Below the pieces are notes generated by a model. That model made no database searches. It was not told the DNA's origin and saw nothing but the letters and a program-made list of their open reading frames with translations. DNA of 64,000 nucleotides from Tribonema minus (taxonomy: Eukaryota > Sar > Xanthophyceae > Tribonematales > Tribonemataceae): positions 45,942 through 109,941 of the forward strand of contig JAFCMP010000180.1 in assembly GCA_017506865.1 (NCBI GenBank). The letters are read 5' to 3'. A program made the position numbers and the translations under genes. Positions within the stretch are counted from its first letter, which is position 1. Each line of letters begins with the position of its first letter. This document shows, in pieces, positions 22,561 through 31,577 of the stretch.

Positions 22561-22860
22561 ACTTGAACTTACACAGCAGCAGCGCTCAGGCGAGGCCGCA
22601 GCGCTGGCGGCACTCCAGCGTCCCCGCCGCGGGCCCGACGCCCGCAGGCAGATCCCCCAGAAGCGCGGAGAGCTGGTCCTCAGAGATGCGGAGGGAGGCC
22701 GCGAGGCCTTGGAAGGGGAGGTTGCGGAGAGCGCTGTGGTGGTGGTGGTGAGGACCCCCGGGTCGTCGGAGCTGAGCGCGGAGAGGAGGGTCGCGGGCGC
22801 GCAGCCCATGTTCATCTGGTAGTGCACGAGGCCCTTGCGGCAGATGAACGGTTTGCGAGA
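22561..22860 (-). pseudogene. Unidentified coding-looking fragment
   Basis: Reading the minus strand gives a plausible protein segment with FICRKGLVHYQMNMG and LLSALSSDDPGV. After a frame change near a CAC/ACC repeat it continues with RNLPFQGLAASLRISEDQ up to a stop. The first part faintly resembles the CxxxLCxYQxxxLG region of PARP6/8-type proteins, but this is weak. It may be the last exon of an unresolved gene with a short intron, or a frameshifted relic. Confidence 0.25.
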
Positions 22861-23053
22861 GGACTGGTGAATCAGAGTATGATGAGGGTGAGGAGACGGG
22901 GTGACTCGGCGGGGTTTGCGAGGAGGTAGGTAGGTAGAGCTAGAAATGGCCCCTGCAGCCATTTCATATGATGTCAAGGGGAAGGGGGCGGGGTGTTTCG
23001 GAAGGGTAGGTAAGGTTGGAGGTGGCCCCTGCAGACTGCGGTTCAAGGATTAG

Positions 23054-23069
23054 AGTTAGGGTTAGGGTG
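23054..23069 (+). repeat. Short TTAGGG-type tract
   Basis: Two and a half GTTAGGG units in otherwise unremarkable intergenic sequence. Confidence 0.7.
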
Positions 23070-24234
23070 CGCGCCACCAGACAAGTGTGTTGGGTAGGGT
23101 TTCGAGCCTCAGGCGCAGACCAAATGACATTGTGAGGAAGGTCTGATTCGGCATTGCAGGCCCGCCTGTCAAATGTCAACATGTATGTAGCTGCTTATGC
23201 CCGATACGGCATGCAGCATATCAAGGTCCCTTAATGTCAGCAAATGCACACGCCGTGTCAAAACTTTAATCATTGAATCAGCAAGTCACATCACATTGCA
23301 GTCTGAACAGGCCATGGGTAGAAGCCCTTGAACTCCAGACTTACTCATGCGCAGGCGCAGCAAGGCTTCGTGTCTCATGCGCAGAGGCGCCCTGGTTTTA
23401 CCACCTGTGTTTTCAATGTACTGTACAGCGCACGCCCCTGTGGAAAGCTATGCAGCACGTGGTTGATCAAGCATATGGCAAAAGTGTATGCGTGCTGCGC
23501 ATGACACCTGCCTCGCCGTTAAACAGCCGCTGTGGTGTTATCATCACGTCAAACCACAATCCCCACATCAACACTCCGGTAGCTGCAAAAGTACTTCAAA
23601 GCCGTGATGCGCTCCTCATATGCCGCAGGATCTGATTATGCACATCGTGATGAGCAAGTCAGCTCCTAAGTACCACCTAGTACCACCTCCTTTCCTTTGC
23701 ATATGTGGTGCCTTGAAACGGCGGAGTCAATGATATAATCCATGTGGCTTCCTTGATACATTAATCTGGCTTGAGTCACTGATGTAGTAGCCCTGGACGA
23801 GTGGTGGAGGCACAGTGAGTGAACCCAAGAAGCCACTTGAGCCACTGAGCTCGCCGAAGTGGTTGACACGACTCAGATGCTGACCTCGTTGATGAAATTT
23901 GAAATGCTCGTTGACCTGGATTGATTTGCTGGCGTGACGACTTGTTTAAGGCACTTGAACCACCGTGGTGACATCGCCACGCTGGGGTCAGATCGTCAGC
24001 TACAGTGGCCAAGTAGCGATTCTTTTTTTGGTAGCTTGATTTTTCTGAAGAAAATTCGAGCTCGGCGAAAATTCTCACCTGCACCCCGTCTGGCTGGGGT
24101 CCGCGCGCCGGAACTGGAAGGCGCGACCCCCGAGAACCAGGGCGCTGTGGCCAAGGTGCCAATCGCCAAGACACACACACACAGCAACACACAGCAACAG
24201 CTTTTACCGCTGATCGCACCAGCTGGGATAAGAC

Positions 24235-25846
24235 ATGGCCATGTCACTCGTCGCTCGTTCTGCCTGCGTCATGCTCGCCGCTCTCGTTGGGCTGCTGTGC
24301 AGCCGCACGGTGGCAGCGCAGCACACGGCCAACTCGGCATCTGCTCACTACTACAACGGCGCCTTGGCGGGGGTGGCGTGTCAAACCCCATGGATCCAAA
24401 GTGCTTCAGCAGACAGCTTTGGGGGCTACGTGACTGCCTGGCACAATACCAACACACCTAGGTAAGCTGCTCAGAATGGATATCCGTGACAACTGCAGGC
24501 GTATCCTTGGTGTGATGACTTGATAGTGTACGGCGAGCTCCGCAATCGTTCGCCGCGGGCACAGAGGGCATGGCGCACTCTACAGCAAACTTGAAGTTGC
24601 TCACATCTCGGCGTTCCTCATGCACTTCCTGCTCGCTGGTTGTCCTGGCGCAGCTACAACGCGCAATGCGGCCAGTGCATCAAACTGACGAGCACGCAAA
24701 GCGGCAAGAACTACGGGAAATCCATCTTCGTGACCGTGGTGGATCTGAAGGGATGGGACGGCTTCGACGTCAACGTGCCGGTAAGCCGAGGCGCAGAAGC
24801 TAGGGTGTTCAACATGCAGGTGTCGCTGGTCATAGTAGTGCGCTGCAACCTGTAATGTTGCATTGATACGCTGCATCTGGTTCCTGCATCGTCAAGCTGT
24901 TCACTGGACTAGGTTGTATAATCCAATGCGCACGGGTAACTTAAACACTGGCAGTCTGGCACCAAACTGAACATGCTCATTTGCACACATTAATGCCAGG
25001 ATATCCGGCCTTGCTGCGTGAGCTTGAAGATGATGAGTGATTTACATGGTCTTGCAGTGATCCTCAAGTGCAAGAGCGGGTGGTTTGGGTGTTGCTGGTG
25101 GCACGCGCAGACATGAGTGGTGAGCACTTGCTGCGTCACACTTTGGCAGCACTTTGTCGGGCTGCTTCCCCTGTGCACTTCTAGCTGTGTGCAAGTCAAG
25201 GCTGAAGTTTGATCTGCAACATGGGCGCTCGCGCCGCGGCGCTCCTCATGACGCAAACTCATGCTCTTGTGTTGCGATCCCTCAGAAGCAAGACGAGCTT
25301 GTTGCGCTCTTTGCCGCTGTTAGACGACGCAGTAGGACGCTGCAGGTCACGATGGCATGCTGCAAGGATCCGCGATGGCAGCTTTCGCTACGCTGCACGT
25401 AAACGCATGCATGTAAGGCTGCCGCTCTATGTTGCAACATGACCAATTGAATGAAGGCACCCACTCTGTTCGCCTTGCGCGCTCTGCAACCCCCGCAGGC
25501 GTGGCAGACGCTGTTCGGCACCTCCGCTCTCGACGTGTACTCCATCAACTGGGCGCAGGTCGACGCCTGCAACTGCTCCGGCAACAAGAACTGCGGAACT
25601 TCAACCACTCCCGTGGCCAACAAGTGCGACAAGTGCAACCTGCCCGCGTCCTCCGGCGGATGCAAGTGCGACGCCAACTGCAACTGCCTCACGACCGGCG
25701 GCACCGGGACGGGCGTCGCTCCGTGCGACAAGTGCAAGTACTGCAAGTGCAACTCCAGCTGCGGCTGCATCAACAAGTGCGACCTCTGCAACGTGCCGGC
25801 GTCCGCGGGTGGGTGCAAGTGCAACAGCAACTGCGACTGCATTTAG
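24235..25846 (+). CDS. Secreted expansin/barwin-like double-psi beta-barrel protein with Cys-rich tail
   Basis: Exons 24235-24461, 24654-24780 and 25499-25846 keep phase and give about 233 residues. The start ATG opens a signal peptide (Leu/Ala/Val-rich core ending near TVAAQ). The middle resembles a double-psi beta barrel of the expansin/barwin/RlpA kind: AHYYNGALAGVAC, then YNAQCGQCIKL, then IFVTVVDLKGWDGFDVN. The C-terminal exon carries Cys-dense modules of the form NKCDKCNLPASSGGCKC and NKCDLCNVPASAGGCKC. An extracellular or cell-wall role is inferred; whether it binds or loosens polysaccharide cannot be told. A CA-rich stretch (24171-24205) lies just before the start, probably in the 5' UTR. 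The long second intron (about 0.7 kb) shows no repeated exon edges. Confidence 0.8.
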
Positions 25847-26495
25847 GCGCGGCACCGGCAGGCTGCACAGCCTGACCGCAGCCCCAAGTGGCAGCGTGTC
25901 GCAGAGAAAGGCAGACTTGGGATGGGCTTTGTTGAAAGAGACTCCTATAGAATTGAATTTGCGCAGTAGTGACGGAATGCTTGCAGCGTGCTCACGTCTA
26001 CGGGGTGCTGGCATGCGTAATGCTGTGAGACTCTGAGCAACATGAGCGTCTGAAGTGGCAACTCGACAGATGCTGCAGTGCCCGCTATCCTCAAGCACAT
26101 GAGTTGTTTGCAACTCTAAGCTGTATACATTGTTGTCTGGGTTGTGGGCCTGCAAAGGTCACGATGGGTGCTGTAGCAGCATTTGTGCAAGTGGGGTTGC
26201 CTGTTTGCAACACAAAAAACAAGCGGCAAGACTGGTTGTTGTCAGCATACCAAGTATGTTGAGGTTCACAGGGGTTATGCAGTGATGCTTTACACACCTT
26301 GAAATTACAAGCACACTTCTGACACACCAGGCCCTCAATAACATGCCTTTGTGCTACAAGAGCCAACTGCCTTCTCCCTGTCTTGTGTGTTGAGCTGCCT
26401 TGTGAAGCATCTGTTCAGGAAGTTGTAGACACAGATGACTGCATCCAGCACTTGCGAATTTGAGGGTCACCGTGTCCTGCTGCTGCTGCTGCTGA
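25847..26495. other. Intergenic, nothing recognised
   Basis: No supported frame. It ends in a (CTG)n run at about 26477-26494, which is the flank of the retrotransposon insertion. Confidence 0.5.
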
Positions 26496-26499
26496 CAAT

Positions 26500-26856
26500 T
26501 GAAAAGGAGTTGGGGTTATATTTGTTATATGTTAAGCCTGTCTTACTTGTGGATGGGGCAGCGTTGGCTTGGGCTGATGTAGAAGGGTCCATGATGGTTG
26601 ATGGTTGTTGGCTTCAGTTGTCTCTATCCTGAAGCCGTGGTATCCTAGCTGACTGACAAGAACTGAGGCCTTGCAAGCACAACCCTTCATCTGGGGAGAC
26701 TCAAGAGTCTCACCGGTTAAGGGGTTTTCCTGCAATGTCCCCCTAGTTCAAACCAATTGCCCTGGGCCCTAATAACGGCCGAATATAATAGAGTTGAAAC
26801 ATCAAAAGCCAGAAGGCTACATAAATAGTTTACTTTACATACAGCTGCCCGTGTCA
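26500..26856 (-). repeat. 3' LTR of the gypsy element
   Basis: 357 bp, TG...CA in element sense (TGACACGGGC at the inner end). It is nearly identical to the right-hand LTR apart from a few substitutions and small indels, for example around the CTTGCAAGCACAACCC region. This uninterrupted copy preserves the pre-insertion site of the hAT element at about 26791-26803. Confidence 0.93.
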
Positions 26857-26869
26857 ACTCCCACTTCTC
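26857..26869 (-). promoter_or_regulatory. Polypurine tract (plus-strand primer)
   Basis: On the element strand GAGAAGTGGGAGT lies directly upstream of the 3' LTR. A purine run in this position is the expected primer for plus-strand DNA synthesis in LTR elements. Confidence 0.7.
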
Positions 26870-27109
26870 ATGATTTCTCTGTCCCCAGAGAAACGCATAG
26901 CACCACAGGGATCAACGTTGCTACAGTTCTACGTTAGCGCATGTGTAATTCAATTTACTTCACCTCCACACCCAACCTTTACAGACCCTCGTATAGAGTA
27001 TCCACATAGGTACTGTGCAGCGCAATATTCGTTTAAGGCGCCGCTGCACAGCTCGAGGATAGCTTCATGTCACAGCGCCGGCCAGCCACTGAGCACATGC
27101 GTGGTGTAG

Positions 27110-28327
27110 CTACCTCACATCACCATCGCTCAGATCCATGTCATCGCCTCCACTGGATGAATCATAACCTCCCTGACCAGACTCCTGGCCCAAGGGAACC
27201 TCTTCTGCGACCGTGGTCAGCAGTAGGTTCCAACTGGACATAGGGTCTGCCTCAGCCGGCTCGCTAGTAACTGCGGTGCTGTAGTAGTCAGGCCTCAGCC
27301 GCACGGTGGTTAAACGCGTGACTGGGTGCCCGTTGTAATGCACGCGAAACGTGTACTTGCCGGACCGGGGCAAGTATTCCTTGAGCACTGCGCGGCTCCA
27401 ACCAGTTGCACTCTTGACTCTCACGGTCTGACCATGGTAAGTCGCGCCAAAGTCTGGTGGGATCCCAGGGCACATTTCCTGCACCACCTTGGGGCTAGAA
27501 ACCGTGACGCCCAGATCCTTTGCGCGCTGCTGAGTAGCTTCAGCCAACGCAATTGCGCATTGCAACTGCCGCTTTGTGAAGTCCTCCCAGTCACCATCCT
27601 CATGCGCACGCGCCAGTACGGTGCGAGGTAAGCAGTGATGGTTCCCCATAGGTACTTGACTTGTTGCTTAAGCGCGCCGCGCTCCTCACGCACCACCTTA
27701 GTACCTCTCGGGAATAGGGCCAGCGCAGCCTCTTTCGTGGCTACGCGCCGGTCCTCCCGTGGTATCCTCATGGCGTAGTCAGGCATGTCATTCACATGCT
27801 TCAACTCGTAGAGCGCGTGAAAAGTATCGAGCGTCCAAAGCATGGCAACCTCGAGTGCATCGTCCTCTGTCTTCCATGTGCTCAACGTACCATCTCTGAG
27901 CAGCCAACGGTAGTCCCACGAACCATTGGGGTTGTACCGGCGGTCTACCAGCCTCTCTAGCCAGCCATCCTTGGGCAGTTGCTTAATGTCTTCCTCATTA
28001 AGCACCGCGTAGGGCTTGTCAAATTCCCTGACACTTGGCCTTAAATGAAAAGGCTTCATGTTGGTCACATGTGCCCACGTGCGACGCACACGGCGCCCCC
28101 ATCATGCGGCATGAAAATGACAACCCAGATCCGCCAGTTTCCTCTGCTACCACCCATGGTCCAATGAATTTAGGGTCCAGCTTCCTGGAGCGTCCCTTAG
28201 CAGGCTTCTGCTTGATCATGACCAGGTCCCCAACTTTAACCTTCATTGCGCGCTTGCCCGCTTCATTAGCCTTGTCAACTCTGCGCGCCTTGATGCCATA
28301 TGCCTCATCAATAACCTTTTGTGCCAT
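27110..28327 (-). pseudogene. Integrase C-terminal region with chromo-like domain (frame-broken)
   Basis: Three overlapping frames (28327-28019, 28089-27421, 27649-27110) continue the polyprotein with one-base shifts between them. The first has the usual integrase C-terminal tail (KVGDLVMIKQKP, FIGPWVV). The second has THVTNMKPFHLRP-like sequence (seen as AHVTNMKPFHLRP), where gypsy integrases end, then WLERLVDRRYNPNGSWDYRW, resembling a degenerate chromodomain. The last has a barrel-like stretch (GWSRAVLKEYLPRSGKYTFR) and an acidic Asp/Ser-rich end. Chromatin targeting is inferred from the chromo-like segments. Confidence 0.75.
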
Positions 28328-28367
28328 TTTGAGGTTGACGCGCTTGCGTTCAATCTCAGAATGTCAG

Positions 28368-28955
28368 TCACCACTCATGCACTTCATCAGGGAAGGTTTC
28401 AAATGGCAGGGACGGCTCGCGGCCATACACACAGTAGAAAGGGCTAAGGCCTGTTTCTTCTCTGGGGGTGGACCGGAGAGCGAACTGCACAGCATCAACG
28501 CCCTCATGCCAATTCTGTTGGGTCTTGTCAACCCAGGCAGTCAGAATGGCCATGATGCGTTCATTTTGCCGTTCAGCGACCCCATTTGCCTGTGGGTGGT
28601 ATGCACTTGTGTCATTTTTCATGATTCTGAAAATTGAGCACAAATCGCGCACCACAATGTTCAGGAACTCCTTGCCTTGGTCTGACACTAGCTCTTCTAA
28701 CATGGATCCCATCTCTAGGATTACCTTGTACAAGAGCCTTGCAACCGTATGCATGTCCTTGTTTTTAATTGGCATGAGCCAGCAAAATCCAGAGCGTGCC
28801 TCAATTACTGTCAGCAGCCCGATGTGCCCCTCTGAAGACACCACCGAGGTCATGGTGATGTCAGTGCGCGCTCGCTGAACATACGAGTTGGCAGTGTTAA
28901 CATCATCCTGGCCTTGCCAGTCGTAGCCTTCTTGCGCTGTAGGCAAGACATGCAA
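28368..28955 (-). pseudogene. Integrase catalytic core (frame-broken)
   Basis: Encodes the retroviral-type integrase fold with a D,D-35-E set: TDITMTSVVSSEGH (first Asp), VSDQGKEF (second Asp) and QANGVAERQNERI (Glu). It inserts reverse-transcribed DNA in intact elements. It overlaps the upstream frame, which carries the zinc-binding part, by a -1 shift, and ends at a stop followed by continuing homology in another frame. Both junctions look like single-base indels. Confidence 0.88.
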
Positions 28956-31024
28956 CTAGTGACATACGTGTGTACATCGCTGCTGATGCAAGGCCAGTAG
29001 AAGCGCTCAAACAGGCGGACATACGTGGCGCTTGCGCCTGCGTGACCGGCCGTGGCATCGTCATGCCCCAGCCTCAAAACCAGAGGGCGCAGCGCGGCGG
29101 GTACAAACCATTGGCGCAGCACCATCCCGCGTTTGGGGTGGCTCGTGGCCAGATGTACCAGCAGGCCGTCCTCCTCGTGACAGTACCAGTCACGGTTCAC
29201 CATTAAGTGTGCAGCCAGCTCACTATCCTGCAGGTATATATTGTCCCTCAGAGTGCGTGACACTGCCTGACAAAAGGGGTCCCGCTGCTGGAGCTCAATA
29301 AACGCTTCCCGGCTTAGCATTGCCGGAACAGGAGTGGTCCCCTCAACTGGTTCAGGGACCAAGCCATGGCTGGGCTTGCTAAGTGTGCGCTTACGGCGTG
29401 GCTCCGACACCCCCTCTGTTCGCTGCGGGGGGATGGCGCCCCCTGGTAGCGGTACAGCGGTGTTGGCAGCGACCCGGCGGCGCTTGGCAGATATGCTCGC
29501 AGTTTTGCTAGATGCCGGGGAGTCCCAGTCAGACTCTGCCGCCTCATCCATGCATGCATTAGCATACATATGCAAAGTAGCTGGACTGAAAGACATCGAC
29601 GCAGTCTCTCCATCCGTCCACGAAGAGTCTTCCTCGTCCAGCTCACATAGCAAAACATTGACCTGTTGGACCGTAAGCGTAGCCAGCCTGGCTGCTATGC
29701 TTGAGTCCTCACTTGCATTCTTCATGGCTAGCTCATTGAGCGAGAAGGGAGTGCCCCACTCATTGCTCACCAGTTTACCCCTGAAGTTGGCAATTTTAAT
29801 TGCCGCTGCAGAAACATGTGACCCATGGTTGGTCGCCTTTGCTTGGTCGGCAAACTCTTCTAAGGGCGCCGCAAACTCTTCCACAAAATTTGCAAACTTC
29901 ACCCCTGAAGGTGGTGCTGCAAAGCATGGGATTGAGTCTGACCATTGCTCGTCTGCTTGCTCATACTCTCTAGGAGCGTCCACCTCTCTTTGCATAGGGA
30001 GCCTGGACAGGCCGTCTGCATTTGAGTTCACCAGGCCTGGTCGGTGTTGTACGGTAATGTCGTACTCCAGCAACCTCATAGCCCACCGCATGAGCTTGCC
30101 ATTGTGGTCCTGCAAAGTCAGCAGCCATCGTAAGGCCGCCGCATCTGTAACCACTGTGACTGGGTTGCCCCACACGTAAGGTCGGTAATGGCTGAGTGAC
30201 AGCACGACGGCCAGGCACTCCAGCGCGGTAGCGCCAAGTTTGGCGTCTTGTGTGGAATTAATTTTTGAAAAGTAACCCACTACCACTTCCATTTCCTCCT
30301 TCCCATTTACTGTGCGCCTGCGGCCTGCCGCGGGGGCAGCTTCTTTGCCACTAAGTGCCTGCACTGGTTTAAATTGCTTCAAAATGCCACTAGTGGCAGT
30401 TTGAGATGCATCAGTGTACAGCACAAATGGTAGTGAGAAGTCTGGGTGTGACACCAGTTTTGCCTCACACATTGCCTTTCTTAATGCCTCAAAGGCATCG
30501 CGCCTGCGCCTATCCCATACCATTTCTGCATCACTTTTGGTCAGCTCCACAAGTGGGGCTGCCAATGTTGCAAAATCTTGAACATACCGCCGGTAATAGT
30601 TGAAGCAGCCCAGTACTGTACGTACTAGCCCCTTGTCAGCTCTCCCTTTGGCATTCAATGGTGCGCTCATGTCAGACATTGCCTGAACCTTTTCTGGGTC
30701 TGGACGAATGCCCCCTGATCCCACAATGTGACCAAGGAACTTGATCTCAGTTTGGAACCATTGGCATTTGTGCCGCGCCACACTTCGACCAGCGTCTTTG
30801 ATGCGTGATAGGACGTCACGGATATGCGCAAGGTGCGTTTCCATGGAGTCATCATATATCAAGACGTCGTCGACGTAAACCATGGCATATGCACCTAGGG
30901 CGGCGCCCAAAGTGTTGTGCATCAAGCGTGTGAATTGCGCAGGCAAATTCACAAGCCCAAGAAGCCACTGTGTACTGCCATAGCCCTCCATCGGGTGTGC
31001 GGAATGCCGTTTTAGGCTTGTCAC
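28850..31024 (-). pseudogene. RT C-terminal half, RNase H and integrase zinc-binding domain
   Basis: A 724-codon frame that picks up RT at GLVNLPAQFTRLMHNTL and carries the catalytic YVDD (about residues 50-53) and LGHIVG. RNase H follows (LYTDASQTATSG, ALECLAVVLSLSHYRP, VVTDAAALRW, and SNADGLSRLP). A variable Ser/Asp-rich spacer and the HH-CC zinc region of integrase (GHDDATAGHAG to CMSCLQRKK) come next. The start is a frame break, not a true initiation codon: the preceding RT half lies one base out of frame. The overlap with the integrase-core frame is another break. Confidence 0.92.
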
Positions 31025-31577
31025 TTTCGCGCAATGGTATCTGATGGTAGCCTGCGGCCATGTCGACTGAGGACACGTACCGTGCGCCCATCATTTGATG
31101 CACCATATCATCGATGTTGCCTAGACCTCTGCTGTCGCGCTTCGTAACAGCGTTGAGACGGCGGAAGTCCACGCAAAATCGTATCTTATCACCTTGCCTT
31201 GCTAGTACTGGGTTGCATGCCCATGGACCATTGCTAGGCTCCACTTGCTTGCGCACATGCATGGCCTTGAAATGTTCCATGATGTACTCTGCCTCCTTTT
31301 GCGCCCACCTCCTAGCCTTTTCAGCGATGGGCATTGCATCACCAGTGTCAATCTCAAACTCCATGAGGTTTGTCAGTGTGGGATTTTTGGAGTCCTTTGC
31401 AAACACGCTCGCGAATTCGTTGAACACATCCATCAGATGCTCAGCATATGGCCTACCATCGGGGGCTTTCATATCATGAAGGTCACCTTTGGTGGGTAGC
31501 ATCTCGCGTAGCTCTGCCTCAGTGCAGGGTTCCTGTGTGGTACGAGTGCGTTCTGTGCCTGGTGTAGCAGCAGACAC
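30852..31577 (-). pseudogene. Reverse transcriptase N-terminal half (frame-broken)
   Basis: Encodes the fingers and first palm motifs of a Ty3/gypsy RT: KQVEPSNGPWACNPVLARQ, IRFCVDFRRLNAVTKRD, and SSVDMAAGYHQIPL with KTAFRTPDG. After LWQYTV the frame departs from the family and ends; the true continuation lies one base out, starting with LLGLVNLPAQF. A single inserted base near 30985 explains it. Its 5' end overlaps the protease frame by a -1 shift. Confidence 0.9.

Larger units (their letters stand above)
20594..24234. other. Long intergenic region with no secure gene
   Basis: About 3.6 kb between the fusion gene and the expansin-like gene. Composition falls to near-neutral GC from about 20.9 to 24 kb. 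Apart from one minus-strand coding-looking patch (22561-22860) and a short TTAGGG tract, I see no long frames with domain signatures, structured RNA or transposon ends. Confidence 0.5.

Noticed and set aside
29334..30179. Plus-strand 281-codon frame across the RNase H region
   Set aside because: Antisense shadow of the RT/RNase H/integrase frame, which has unmistakable catalytic motifs.
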